A stretch of DNA of 32,045 nt, from positions 219,210 through 251,254 of the forward strand of contig NZ_LSTO01000002.1 of the NCBI RefSeq assembly GCF_002211445.1, read 5' to 3'. Under the pieces are notes generated by a model. The model saw nothing but the letters and a program-made list of their open reading frames with translations, did not search any database and had not been told where the DNA came from. The position numbers were made by a program, and so were the translations under genes. Below, one piece after another: positions 1 to 8,296 of this stretch (its first letter is position 1; each line of letters opens with the position of its first letter). Source of the DNA: Noviherbaspirillum denitrificans. GTDB taxonomy: Bacteria > Pseudomonadota > Gammaproteobacteria > Burkholderiales > Burkholderiaceae_D.

Positions 1-166
1 CGATGGTGACCGTCCCCTTGATGCTGTGCACGCCGTTCTTCATGCCGGTGTGCTTCGCAGCCAGCGCCGCCTGCAACAGCCCCATCATGCCGCCGGCGCC
101 GAGCGCACCCGCTGCGAGCAGGCGCAGCGTCGAACGCCGGGCCAGCTTCGTCCGGTTCTTTTCCAT
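1..166 (-). CDS. Exported protein with Tat-type signal peptide, 5' part only
   Basis: Only the first 55 codons are inside the window; the gene continues past base 1. The N-terminus starts MEKNRTKLARRSTLRLLAAG, a basic region with a twin arginine followed by a hydrophobic, Ala/Gly-rich stretch ending near ALAA. This is the layout of a Tat (or possibly Sec) signal peptide. The mature part visible (KHTGMKNGVHSIKGTVTI) is too short for a family call, though it resembles the start of FecR-like or periplasmic beta-domain proteins. The start at 166 was chosen because GGGAGGGG lies just upstream. An ATG four bases further upstream opens another frame. Function unknown. Confidence 0.6.
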   Translation of the reverse strand, partial: MEKNRTKLARRSTLRLLAAGALGAGGMMGLLQAALAAKHTGMKNGVHSIKGTVTI

Positions 167-242
167 GCATCCCCTCCCTTCGCGGTAACCGTTTCTTTAC
201 GGACATTCTATCGGTTCACGCAGTGATGGGAAGAGGCAATTG

Positions 243-584
243 TTACTCGTCGCGCTGCCTGTCGCGCGAAGAGGACAGCAGCGGTGCGAACAACATGCGC
301 GTAAAGCCGGCAAGCTGGCCGAGGAAGTAAGCCTGCGCCTCGCCCATCATCCGGTTGTACGCCTGGCGGTCGACGGTGCCCTCGCATTCTTCGGACTTCA
401 ACCGTCCGTCCTCGTAGCGGGTTTCGCGCATCCTCACGTGCAGGTTGCCGCCTTCCGAAAAGATTTCGGTCGAGGAATAGCGAAAGGTAAAGAATCCCTG
501 CGGCGCTTTCCATGGTGTGCCGGCACGCGGTTCGGCAAGCGCGTCGCTGACGCTCGTACGCACCCTGTCCAGTTCCTTGCTCAT
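243..584 (-). CDS. Hypothetical protein, 113 aa, coupled to lon
   Basis: I do not recognise the family. The product is soluble and 113 residues long, with no signal peptide or membrane segment. It has a mixed charged N-terminal half (RTSVSDALAEPRAGTPW) and a C-terminal part with a helical stretch rich in Ala, Met and aromatic residues, ending in a polar Ser/Arg/Asp tail. The start codon overlaps the stop of the Lon gene as ATGA, and the only good ribosome binding site (GGAGG) lies inside the last codons of lon. Its translation is therefore probably coupled to Lon, which suggests an accessory role or substrate relation. That functional link is inference from position only. Confidence 0.75.
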   Translation of the reverse strand: MSKELDRVRTSVSDALAEPRAGTPWKAPQGFFTFRYSSTEIFSEGGNLHVRMRETRYEDGRLKSEECEGTVDRQAYNRMMGEAQAYFLGQLAGFTRMLFAPLLSSSRDRQRDE

Positions 585-2971
585 TCCTTACCTCCGATTG
601 TCGGGTTGCAGATGGCTTCTCGCAGCGCATCGTCGACTGTTTCCAGCCACACGAAACGCAGCGCCTTGCGTGCCTCTTCGGGAATGTCGTCGAGTTCCTT
701 GCGATTGCGTGCGGGAAGCATCACCACGCCGACGCCGGCCCGCAGTCCGGCCAACACCTTTTCCCTGACGCCGCCGACCGGGAGCACCAGTCCGCGCAAG
801 CTGATCTCGCCGGTCATCGCGCAGTCGTTGCGCACCGGCCTTCCACGCACCAGCGAGGTCAGCGCGACATACATTGCCACGCCGGCGCTGGGCCCGTCCT
901 TGGGCATGGCACCCGCCGGCACGTGCACGTGGATGTCATTCCTGTCGAAGACATCTGCATTGACGCAGAGTTCTTCGCAGTGCGCCTTGAGCAGCGTCAG
1001 CGCCGCTTGCGCGCTTTCCTTCATCACGTCGCCGAGTTGCCCGGTAAGAATGAGCTTGCCGCTGCCGGGCGTGCGGCTTGCCTCGATGAACAGGATGTCG
1101 CCGCCGGACGGCGTCCACGCCATTCCGGTCGCTACGCCGGGCAGGCTGGTGCGCAGCGCGGTCTCGCTTTCGAATTTCCGCGGGCCAAGGATTTCCGCGA
1201 GCGCGCCTTCGCCGATGCGCAAGGGCTGCGTCCAGCCTTCCGCGATGCGCATCGCCGCATGCCGGAATACATTGCCGATCTCGCGCTCGAGGTTGCGCAC
1301 GCCCGCTTCGCGGGTGTAACCGCGGATCAGCGCAAGCAGCGCATCCTCGCCTAGTTCGCACTGCGACGCGGCGATGCCGTCGGCATCGCGCTGCCGAGCC
1401 ACCAGGAAGCGGCGTGCAATCTCCAGCTTTTCCTCTTCGGTGTAGCCGGGCAGGTGCAGCACTTCCATGCGGTCCTGCAGCGCAGCGGGAATGGTGTCGA
1501 GCACGTTGGCGGTGCCGATGAACATCACCTTCGACAGGTCGAAGGACTGGCCGAGGTAATTGTCGCGGAAGCTTGCGTTCTGCTCCGGATCCAGCACCTC
1601 CAGCAGCGCGGCGGCGGGATCGCCGTGCACGCCCGCGCCCAGCTTGTCAATCTCGTCCAGCATCAGCACGCAGTTGCGCGTGCCCGCCTTGCGGATCGCC
1701 TGGATGATGTTGCCCGGCATGGCGCCGACATAGGTGCGGCGATGGCCGCGGATTTCCGCTTCGTCGTGCACGCCGCCGAGGCTGACGCGCGCGAACTTGC
1801 GGCCGGTGGCGCGCGCGATGCTCTGGCCGAGTGACGTCTTGCCGACGCCCGGCGGACCGACGAAGCAGAGGATGGGGCTCTTGCCCTGCGGGTTCAGCTT
1901 GCGCACCGCGAGCGTTTCAAGGATGCGGCGCTTGACCTTGCCCAGCCCGAAATGGTCTTCATCGAGAATACGGCGCGCCGCGGCAATGTCGATGCGCTCT
2001 TCCGTCATCGTCGCCCATGGCAGCTCGCTCATCCATTCGAGGTAGGTGCACTGCATCGCATACTCGGCCGACGCTTCCTGCATGCGCTCCAGCCGCTGCA
2101 GTTCCTTGCGCACATGATTCTCGATCTCTTCCGGCATGCCGGAGCGGGCGATTGCGTCCTCGATCTCACGCACATCGCTGTTGCCGCCCTCGGCCTCGCC
2201 GAGTTCGTGACGGATGGTCTTGATCTGCTCGCGCAGCAGGAATTCGCGCTGGCGGTCGTCGATGCGTTCCTGCGTCTGTTCGTTGATCTCCTGCGACAGG
2301 CGCAGGACGGCGATGCGCCGCACGAGGTGGTCGAGCAGCTTGTCGATGCGGCTGTGGAGGTCGATGGTTTCGAGCAGATCCTGTTTCTGCGGCAGCGGCA
2401 GGTCGATGAAACCGGCGACGAAGTCGGCCAGCGCGGCAGCCGATGCGATGTTGTCGGCGGCGCTCGCCAGTTCGGCCGGCGCCTGTGGCAGCAGGCCGAT
2501 GATTTCCGCCGTCTTTTCCTTGAGCTGGATGAAGCGCGCCTGGATCTCCGGCGATTGTTCCTCGGCATCGTCAATCTGTTGCACCCGCGCTGCATGGAAA
2601 GGGTAGCCGTCGACGAACTCGAGTATGCGGAAGCGGCGTTCACCCTGGCAAACCAGGTAGTTGGTGCCATCCTGGCCGCTGATGTAGCGCAGCACGGTGG
2701 CAACAGTGCCGGTGCGGTACAGCTGCCCGGGTTCCGGCGCCTCCACCTCGGCGTCGTGCTGCAGCAGCAGGCCGACCTGGCGCTCGCTGCGCATCGCTTC
2801 CTGCGCGGCGGCAATGGAGCAGGCGCGGCCGAGGCTGATGGGCGCGATCATGCCCGGAAACAGCACGAGGTAACGCAGCGGCACCAGCGGCATGACATCA
2901 GCCGGAAGGCCGGTCAGGACCGGTACGCCGCTATCGGGGGCATTCATGATGACGCTTTCTGGTCCATGCAT
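581..2971 (-). CDS. lon: Lon-type ATP-dependent serine protease
   Basis: A 796-residue cytoplasmic AAA+ protease with normal Lon length. The order is an N-terminal LON substrate-binding domain (about 25-220), a coiled coil (about 225-300), the AAA+ module and the C-terminal protease domain. Walker A is GPPGVGKT at 372-379 and Walker B is VLMLDEID at 435-442. The catalytic dyad is Ser695 in KDGPSAG and Lys738 in GGVREK, 43 residues apart as in E. coli Lon. The LON domain (VPLRYLVLFPGMIAPISLGR) looks divergent from the housekeeping enzyme, so this may be a second paralog; that is inference. The start at 2971 has AGGAA 8 nt upstream; an internal Met at 2947 is possible. The gene is divergent from the PfpI gene, and its 3' end overlaps the next ORF by 4 nt. 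Confidence 0.95.
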   Translation of the reverse strand: MHGPESVIMNAPDSGVPVLTGLPADVMPLVPLRYLVLFPGMIAPISLGRACSIAAAQEAMRSERQVGLLLQHDAEVEAPEPGQLYRTGTVATVLRYISGQDGTNYLVCQGERRFRILEFVDGYPFHAARVQQIDDAEEQSPEIQARFIQLKEKTAEIIGLLPQAPAELASAADNIASAAALADFVAGFIDLPLPQKQDLLETIDLHSRIDKLLDHLVRRIAVLRLSQEINEQTQERIDDRQREFLLREQIKTIRHELGEAEGGNSDVREIEDAIARSGMPEEIENHVRKELQRLERMQEASAEYAMQCTYLEWMSELPWATMTEERIDIAAARRILDEDHFGLGKVKRRILETLAVRKLNPQGKSPILCFVGPPGVGKTSLGQSIARATGRKFARVSLGGVHDEAEIRGHRRTYVGAMPGNIIQAIRKAGTRNCVLMLDEIDKLGAGVHGDPAAALLEVLDPEQNASFRDNYLGQSFDLSKVMFIGTANVLDTIPAALQDRMEVLHLPGYTEEEKLEIARRFLVARQRDADGIAASQCELGEDALLALIRGYTREAGVRNLEREIGNVFRHAAMRIAEGWTQPLRIGEGALAEILGPRKFESETALRTSLPGVATGMAWTPSGGDILFIEASRTPGSGKLILTGQLGDVMKESAQAALTLLKAHCEELCVNADVFDRNDIHVHVPAGAMPKDGPSAGVAMYVALTSLVRGRPVRNDCAMTGEISLRGLVLPVGGVREKVLAGLRAGVGVVMLPARNRKELDDIPEEARKALRFVWLETVDDALREAICNPTIGGKE

Positions 2972-3116
2972 TCGCCGGGTTCCTGGTTGCCGATGCCGAT
3001 TTTTCAGGCATTGGACATGGGCGCGATATTACCGTTCCTCATCTGCGGCAAGGAAAAGGCGTCAGAACTTAAGCCATCGCGCCAAAGTCGAAATGCGCAT
3101 CTGAGAAAGGAAAGTT

Positions 3117-3716
3117 ATGGACAACCAGACTCTGCCCGGCCTGCATGTGGCCGTCCTCCTGACCGACGGCTTCGAACAGGTCGAATTCACCGAACCGCGC
3201 AGCGCGCTCGAACAGAACGGCGCCATCGTCAAGATCATCTCCGGCGCGCGCGGAAAGGTGAAGGGCGTGCATCACGGCGCGCCCGGCGATGACTTCAATG
3301 TCGATGCCACTTTCGATGAAGCCGATCCCATGGATTTCGATGCGGTGCTCCTTCCGGGCGGCAAGGAAAACGGCGACCGCATTCGCGGCGTATCGGCCGC
3401 GCAGGATTTCGTGCGGCACATGGATGAAGAAGGCAAGCCGATTGCCGCCATCTGCCACGGCTCGTGGCTGCTCGCCTCTGCCGGCCTGGCGCAGGGCCGC
3501 ACGCTGACCAGCTGGCCGTCGATCCAGGACGATCTCCGCAGCGCCGGCGCCAACTGGGTCGACGAGGAAGTGGTGGTGGACAGGAACCTCGTGACCAGCC
3601 GCAAGCCAGAGGACATTCCCGCATTCAACGAAAAGATGGTCGAGGCGTTTTCCTGGCGGATGAATGCCAACCCGGGGACACAGGCGGAAAGGGCGAGCGC
3701 GGGGCCGTCGAGTTAG
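3117..3716 (+). CDS. DJ-1/PfpI family protein (type 1 glutamine amidotransferase-like)
   Basis: A 199-residue cytoplasmic protein of the PfpI/YhbO group, members of which are described as proteases, chaperones or protein/nucleotide deglycases in stress protection. The nucleophile is Cys113 in the elbow AICHGSWLL, followed by His114. Glu20 (DGFEQVEF) is at the position of the conserved acidic residue next to the Cys. The motif VLLPGGKENGD (about 77-87) is typical of the family. The start is supported by GAAAGGAAAG just upstream. The gene is divergent from lon over about 145 bp and convergent with the MgtC-type gene, with which it overlaps by 4 bp, so both stop codons share bases. The physiological substrate is not evident from the sequence. 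Confidence 0.93.
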   Translation: MDNQTLPGLHVAVLLTDGFEQVEFTEPRSALEQNGAIVKIISGARGKVKGVHHGAPGDDFNVDATFDEADPMDFDAVLLPGGKENGDRIRGVSAAQDFVRHMDEEGKPIAAICHGSWLLASAGLAQGRTLTSWPSIQDDLRSAGANWVDEEVVVDRNLVTSRKPEDIPAFNEKMVEAFSWRMNANPGTQAERASAGPSS

Positions 3717-4462
3717 TTTCGAGCGTGCGACAATTGGAAACTGTCCACGCCTTCCAACTCCACCAGATCGCGTGACAGCGCGCTGATGCGCGTGCCGCTG
3801 GTGCGATTGAAGGCCACTGCGACGAACTGCCATTCCATCTTTCCTTCGTGCAGTCCGACCACGATCGAGCCGCCGGCCAGTTCGTAGCCGTTCTTCAGCA
3901 TGCGCTCTTGCACCACCTTCTCGTCCGGCATATGGCCCGGCTTGAACGATAGAGAAATGGCGATCGCGGGACGGGATGGCAGCCGCCGGGAAAACTTGGC
4001 GACGGACACCATGCACACCGCGGACATGATGGCCAGCAGGATGGCGGCGAGGTAAAAACCGACACCGACCAGGATGCCGGTCACCGACGCCGCCCAGATG
4101 GACGCCGCGGTCGTCAGCCCGCTGATGTTGAAGCCTTCCTTCATGATCACGCCGGCGCCGAGGAAGCCGATGCCGGTGACGATGCCCTGGATGATGCGGG
4201 TGGGATCGGCGCCGTTGCTGACGGCGACCTGGCCGCCGTACCATTCATGCGGATAGCCGGCGATGACGACCAGTGCTGCCGAGGCCATGCAGACCAGGCC
4301 ATAGGTGCGCATGCCGGCCGCGCGCCCGTGATAGAAACGTTCGTAGCCGACCAGGAACCCGAGCAGCAGGGCGCCGGTCAGGGTGAGGAAAACAATGACA
4401 TTGCTCTCCAGAACCGGCCCGGTCCAGAACGCGCGCAGCGCTTCCTGCGTAAGCATGGTCAT
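3713..4462 (-). CDS. MgtC/SapB family inner-membrane protein
   Basis: A 249-residue protein with about five membrane helices in the first 160 residues and a soluble C-terminal domain of about 90 residues, as in full-length MgtC-type proteins. Diagnostic motifs are GFLVGYER (35-42) followed by AGMRTYG (49-55), and the block GIGFLGAGVIMKEG (97-110) followed by GLTTAASIW (115-123). Members affect Mg2+ limitation responses, membrane potential or F-ATPase activity. The gene follows the Crp/Fnr-type gene on the same strand with a 52-bp gap, so they may be co-transcribed. An ATG two codons in (4456) has better Shine-Dalgarno spacing (AAAGGG, 6 nt) and may be the true start. Confidence 0.92.
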   Translation of the reverse strand: MTMLTQEALRAFWTGPVLESNVIVFLTLTGALLLGFLVGYERFYHGRAAGMRTYGLVCMASAALVVIAGYPHEWYGGQVAVSNGADPTRIIQGIVTGIGFLGAGVIMKEGFNISGLTTAASIWAASVTGILVGVGFYLAAILLAIMSAVCMVSVAKFSRRLPSRPAIAISLSFKPGHMPDEKVVQERMLKNGYELAGGSIVVGLHEGKMEWQFVAVAFNRTSGTRISALSRDLVELEGVDSFQLSHARN

Positions 4463-4514
4463 CCCTTTCTTCTTTGTCGATTGATCCCGTTGCCTGCGCT
4501 CCGGCGCGACGGCG

Positions 4515-5201
4515 TCACATGCGGAAACGCCGCAGGCCGTCGAGGTCCAGGATCTGTATGCCGCCGTAATCGACCTTCAGCAAGCCTTCCTTTTCCAGCA
4601 CCTGCAGCGCCTGGTTCGCCCGCTGGCGCGAAGCGCCGGACAGGTAGCCGATTTCTTCCTGCGAAATCTGCAGCAGGGGATCGGTGCCGGGATAGAGATG
4701 GGAATTGAACAGCGCGGCCAGGCAGCGCGCGACGCGCGTGTCCACATCCAGCAGGCGGTCGAACTCCACCATGCCGATGAACTGGCCCAGTCTTTCGTTG
4801 AGCTGCATCAAGAGGAAGCGCGTAAACGGCAAGCTATTATCCAGCAGCCACATGAAGGTCTTGGCAGGCATGCGCGCGATGCGGGTGTCGCGCAATGCCA
4901 CGACGTCGTACTTGCGCGTTTCCTGCTTGAGCAGCGTGCCTTCGCCGAACCAGCCGCCTTTCGGCACACCGGTGAAGGTCACCGATTTTCCCTCGGGGGA
5001 GAGGTTGTTCATCTTGACGAGGCCGTCGATGACACCGATCCAGGCATCGACCATCTCGCCCTTGCGGCAGACATAGCCGCCCTTCGGGACAAACTGTTCG
5101 ACGGTGTCGGCTTCCACGCGCGCCAGCTGTTCCGGGGTCAGGTCGCTTGCCCAGATTGTGTGGCGCAGTACCTCTTTGAATTCGGGCTTCTCGGACGTCA
5201 T
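4515..5201 (-). CDS. Crp/Fnr family transcriptional regulator
   Basis: A 228-residue DNA-binding regulator. A cyclic-nucleotide-binding-type beta barrel occupies about residues 20-120 (GWFGEGTLLK near 83-92), followed by the long dimerisation helix (about 125-160) and a C-terminal winged helix. The helix-turn-helix is SQEEIGYLSGASRQRANQAL (180-199), with SRQRAN as the start of the recognition helix. There is no N-terminal cysteine cluster, so it is not an oxygen-sensing [4Fe-4S] FNR. The barrel has no canonical cAMP phosphate-binding motif that I can see, so the ligand is unknown. An upstream in-frame TTG (5216) is possible, but ATG at 5201 is more likely. It is divergent from the acyl-CoA ligase/ABC operon and is the obvious candidate regulator of it. 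Confidence 0.92.
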   Translation of the reverse strand: MTSEKPEFKEVLRHTIWASDLTPEQLARVEADTVEQFVPKGGYVCRKGEMVDAWIGVIDGLVKMNNLSPEGKSVTFTGVPKGGWFGEGTLLKQETRKYDVVALRDTRIARMPAKTFMWLLDNSLPFTRFLLMQLNERLGQFIGMVEFDRLLDVDTRVARCLAALFNSHLYPGTDPLLQISQEEIGYLSGASRQRANQALQVLEKEGLLKVDYGGIQILDLDGLRRFRM

Positions 5202-5240
5202 TGTGCGGCGCACCAACGAAATTTTATATTTATGGGGGAT

Positions 5241-5256
5241 TGTCAGTCAGATGACA
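5241..5256. promoter_or_regulatory. Perfect dyad TGTCA-N6-TGACA, candidate Crp/Fnr-type operator
   Basis: TGTCAGTCAGATGACA is an inverted repeat with 5-bp arms and a 6-bp spacer, the geometry of Crp/Fnr half-sites. It lies between the divergent Crp/Fnr-type gene and the acyl-CoA ligase/ABC operon. Its centre (5248.5) is 41.5 bp upstream of the start site predicted from the TAGTAT hexamer at 5278-5283, which is the class II activator position. The dyad is seen directly; binding by the neighbouring regulator is inference. Confidence 0.5.
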
Positions 5257-5277
5257 GCGCACGCGAGTACAACTGTC

Positions 5278-5283
5278 TAGTAT
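5278..5283 (+). promoter_or_regulatory. Candidate -10 hexamer TAGTAT for the ligase/ABC operon
   Basis: TAGTAT matches the sigma-70 -10 consensus at 4 of 6 positions. It would place transcription start near 5290, leaving a leader of about 124 nt. No acceptable -35 hexamer is present at the right distance, which fits an activator-dependent promoter using the dyad at 5241-5256. The call is weak without transcription data. Confidence 0.3.
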
Positions 5284-5322
5284 CCTGACTAACAATAACG
5301 GAGACATTGTAAGCCCTTATCT

Positions 5323-5345
5323 GTGCCGGGGATACCCCGAAGCAC
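5323..5345 (+). other. Leader hairpin upstream of the acyl-CoA ligase gene
   Basis: GTGC-CGGGG, a three-base loop ATA, then CCCCG-AA-GCAC forms a 9-bp stem with a two-base bulge in the predicted 5' leader. It is not followed by a T-run, so it is not an obvious terminator. It could affect mRNA stability or translation; no known riboswitch fold was recognised. Confidence 0.3.
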
Positions 5346-5413
5346 GAAGGCTTGCACGCCCACGCAGGCGCTCCGGTCCCTACAAGACGGTTAGACCTGT
5401 TAAAGAGAGTGGG

Positions 5414-7372
5414 ATGATGGTAGAGACGACAAACAAGGGTGAACGCACGTTCCCCCGCTTGCTCCTGCAGCACGCGCAACAACGCCCCGGCAAGCCCGCC
5501 TTCCGCGAGAAGGACCTCGGCATCTGGCAAACATGGAACTGGAAAGACGTCGCTGAAGAAGTGCGCGCGCTTGCCTGCGGTCTTGCGGCCATGGGCTTCA
5601 AGCGCGGCATGAACCTGGCGATCATCGGCGACAACCGGCCGCGCCTGTACTGGTCGATGGCCGCCGCGCAATGCCTCGGCGGCGTCGCGGTTCCCCTGTA
5701 CCAGGATGCGCCGGCCGCCGACATGGCCTATGTGCTCGACGATGCGGAGATCGACTTCGCCATCGTTGAAGACCAGGAGCAGGTCGACAAGCTGTTCGAG
5801 ATCAAGCAGGGCCTGAACCGCATCTCGCACATCATCTACGACGACCCGCGCGGCATGCGCCACTACAAGCAGAAGGAACTCGCATCCTTCGAAAAGGTGC
5901 AGGAGCTCGGACGCGCGTTCGACCAGTCGAACCCGGACTTCTTCATGAAGGAAGTCAACGCCGGCAAGACGAATGACACCGCCGTCATGCTGTACACCTC
6001 CGGCACCACCGGCAAGCCCAAGGGTGTTTGCCAGACGCACGGCTCTTTCATGGCTGCGGCCGAGGGCGGCGTAGGCTTCGACAAGCTGCATGCCGACGAC
6101 GACATCCTGTCCTACCTGCCAATGGCGTGGGTGGGCGACCACCTGTTCTCCTTCGCACAGCAGATGGTGGCGGGCTTCACCGTGAACTGCCCCGAGTCGG
6201 GCGACACCGTGATGACCGACATGCGCGAGATCGGCCCGAGCTACTACTTCGCGCCGCCGCGCGTGTTCGAGAACATGCTGACCACCGTGATGATCCGCAT
6301 GGAAGACGCGAGCGCACTCAAGCGCAAGATGTTCCACCACTACATGGATGTCGCGCGCCGCGTCGGTTCCGACATCCTCGACGGCAAGCCGGTCGGCTTC
6401 ATGGACCGCCTCAGCTACGCGCTGGGCAACATCCTTGTCTACGGTCCGCTGAAGAACGTGCTCGGCCTGACCCGCGTGCGCGTCGCCTATACCGCAGGTG
6501 CGGCGATCGGCCCGGACCTGTTCCGCTTCTACCGCTCGATCGGCGTCAACCTCAAGCAGCTCTACGGCTCCACCGAGACCTGCGCGTATGTCTGCCTGCA
6601 ACCAGACGGCAACATCAAGTTCGACAGCGTCGGCCTGCCGGCGCCGGGCGTCGAGGTCAAGCTGGCCGACAATGGCGAAGTATTGGTCAAGTCCGAGGCG
6701 ATGCTCAAGGAATACTACAAGCGTCCGGATGCGACGGCCGAAGTCATCGACAGCAACGGCTACTTCCATACCGGCGACGCCGGCATCTTCGACGAGGAAG
6801 GTCACCTGAAGATCATCGACCGCGCGGCCGACGTGGGCAAGATGACCAGCGGCGAGATGTTCGCGCCGAACTACATCGAGAACAAGCTGAAGTTCTTCCC
6901 CTTCATCAAGGAAGCGGTCGCCTTCGGCCACGAGCGCGACATGGTGTGCGCCTTCATCAACATCGACATGGAAGCCGTCGGCAACTGGGCGGAACGCCGC
7001 GGCATTGCGTACGCCGGCTACACCGACCTGGCGGCCAAGCGCGAAACCTATGAACTGATCGCCGAGTGCGTGGAAAAGGTCAACGCCGACCTCGCCACAG
7101 AGGCGATGATGTCGGGCACGCAGATCCATCGCTTCCTGGTGCTGCACAAGGAACTCGATCCGGACGACGACGAGCTGACCCGTACCCGCAAGGTGCGCCG
7201 CCGCTTCGTCGCCGACAAGTACAAGGTGCTGATCGATGCCCTGTACACCGGAAAGATGTCGCAATACATCGAGACGCAGGTGAAGTTCGAGGATGGCCGC
7301 AAGGGCTTGGTGTCCGCCGACCTGCGCATCGTGGATGTGAAGACCTATGACGCACTGAAGAAGGCCGCCTGA
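5414..7372 (+). CDS. Long-chain acyl-CoA ligase (AMP-forming)
   Basis: A 652-residue ANL-superfamily enzyme that would activate a fatty or other carboxylic acid to the acyl-AMP and then the CoA thioester. Motifs in order are the phosphate loop YTSGTTGKPKG (194-204), YGSTET (384-389) and YFHTGDAG (450-457). A C-terminal domain follows, with IDRAADVGKMTSGEMFAPNYIE (starting near 468) in place of the usual G-R-x-K-E hinge region. The length and this hinge resemble the long-chain/bubblegum-type group rather than short-chain ligases. It is the first gene of the operon, and the transporter ATPase gene starts one base after its stop. Two consecutive ATG codons open the frame, with an AGAGAGTGGG ribosome binding region. 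The substrate chain is not deducible. Confidence 0.93.
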   Translation: MMVETTNKGERTFPRLLLQHAQQRPGKPAFREKDLGIWQTWNWKDVAEEVRALACGLAAMGFKRGMNLAIIGDNRPRLYWSMAAAQCLGGVAVPLYQDAPAADMAYVLDDAEIDFAIVEDQEQVDKLFEIKQGLNRISHIIYDDPRGMRHYKQKELASFEKVQELGRAFDQSNPDFFMKEVNAGKTNDTAVMLYTSGTTGKPKGVCQTHGSFMAAAEGGVGFDKLHADDDILSYLPMAWVGDHLFSFAQQMVAGFTVNCPESGDTVMTDMREIGPSYYFAPPRVFENMLTTVMIRMEDASALKRKMFHHYMDVARRVGSDILDGKPVGFMDRLSYALGNILVYGPLKNVLGLTRVRVAYTAGAAIGPDLFRFYRSIGVNLKQLYGSTETCAYVCLQPDGNIKFDSVGLPAPGVEVKLADNGEVLVKSEAMLKEYYKRPDATAEVIDSNGYFHTGDAGIFDEEGHLKIIDRAADVGKMTSGEMFAPNYIENKLKFFPFIKEAVAFGHERDMVCAFINIDMEAVGNWAERRGIAYAGYTDLAAKRETYELIAECVEKVNADLATEAMMSGTQIHRFLVLHKELDPDDDELTRTRKVRRRFVADKYKVLIDALYTGKMSQYIETQVKFEDGRKGLVSADLRIVDVKTYDALKKAA

Positions 7373-7373
7373 C

Positions 7374-8162
7374 ATGAACGAGAATCGCAAAATCGGCGAC
7401 GTGATCCTGGACCTCCAGAACATTTCGCTGTCCTTCGGCGGCGTCAAGGCGCTCACCGACATTTCCTTCAACGTGCGCGAGCACGAGATCCGCGCGATCA
7501 TCGGCCCCAACGGCGCCGGCAAGAGCTCCATGCTAAACGTGATCAACGGCGTGTACCGCCCGCAGCTGGGTGACATCATGTACCGCGGCAAGCATCGCAA
7601 GGACATGGACACCTACGCCGCGGCCAAGAGCGGCATCGCCCGCACCTTCCAGAACATCGCGCTGTTCAAGGGCATGTCCGTGCTGGACAACATCATGACC
7701 GGCCGCAACCTGAAGATGCAGACCAACTTCCTGCTGCAGGCGCTCTACTGGGGCCCGGCGCAGAAGGAAGAGATCGCGCACCGCAGGAAGGTGGAAGAGA
7801 TCATCGACTTCCTCGAGATCCAGCACATCCGCAAGACCCCCGTCAGCCGCCTCCCGTACGGCCTGCAGAAGCGCGTCGAACTCGGCCGCGCCCTCGCCGC
7901 CGAACCGGAAATCCTGCTGCTCGACGAACCGATGGCCGGCATGAACGTGGAAGAGAAGCAGGACATGTGCCGCTTCATCCTCGACGTCAACGACCAGTTC
8001 GGCACCACCATCGTACTGATCGAGCACGACATGGGCGTGGTGATGGACATTTCCGATCGCGTCGTCGTGCTGGATTACGGCAAGAAGATCGGGGATGGCA
8101 CGCCGGACGAGGTACGGAGCAATCAGGATGTGATCAACGCCTACCTGGGCGTGGCGCACTAA
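7374..8162 (+). CDS. livG: ABC transporter ATP-binding protein, LivG type
   Basis: A 262-residue ATPase of the hydrophobic amino-acid transporter (HAAT) family, acting on the cytoplasmic face of the permease pair encoded downstream. Walker A is GPNGAGKS (44-51), the Q-loop region is ARTFQNIALF (89-98), Walker B is ILLLDEP (180-186), and the switch His is H218 in LIEHDMG. The ABC signature is the LivG-typical, non-canonical RLPYGLQKRVE (159-169) instead of LSGGQ. The start lies one base after the ligase stop codon, showing tight operon organisation. The family imports branched-chain amino acids, amides, urea or aromatic acids. The flanking ligases argue for an organic acid here (inference). 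Confidence 0.93.
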   Translation: MNENRKIGDVILDLQNISLSFGGVKALTDISFNVREHEIRAIIGPNGAGKSSMLNVINGVYRPQLGDIMYRGKHRKDMDTYAAAKSGIARTFQNIALFKGMSVLDNIMTGRNLKMQTNFLLQALYWGPAQKEEIAHRRKVEEIIDFLEIQHIRKTPVSRLPYGLQKRVELGRALAAEPEILLLDEPMAGMNVEEKQDMCRFILDVNDQFGTTIVLIEHDMGVVMDISDRVVVLDYGKKIGDGTPDEVRSNQDVINAYLGVAH

Positions 8163-8170
8163 CAGACACT

Positions 8171-8273
8171 CCTCCTCCTTCAAGGGGGAGGTCGGGAGGG
8201 GGATGGGTTTCCCCAATACATAAAGAACAGAAACCCATCCCCACCCTAACCCTCCCCCCTTGAAGGGGAGGGA
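8171..8273. repeat. REP-like inverted doublet in the livG-livH spacer
   Basis: Two copies of one roughly 43-nt unit face each other. Each has a palindromic core around CTTCAAGGGGGAGG or CCTTGAAGGGGAGG, followed by a G-rich or C-rich tail ending in ATGGGTTTC or GAAACCCAT. The tails point inward, leaving a short AT-rich loop (about 8215-8230). Transcribed, this would form a long hairpin between two operon genes. The same unit recurs at 9211-9233 and, with opposite arrangement, at 16181-16220 and 16261-16301. Confidence 0.85.
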
Positions 8274-8296
8274 ACCTGACAGAGGGTGAATCAAAC

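Noticed and set aside
4515-5201. The Crp/Fnr-type regulator as an oxygen-sensing FNR
   Set aside because: The N-terminal cysteine cluster that binds the [4Fe-4S] centre is missing.
5243-7612. A 789-codon open frame on the minus strand across the acyl-CoA ligase gene
   Set aside because: It is antisense to a protein with clear ANL-family motifs. Long antisense frames arise from strong GC bias at codon wobble positions. The translation shows no recognisable domain.
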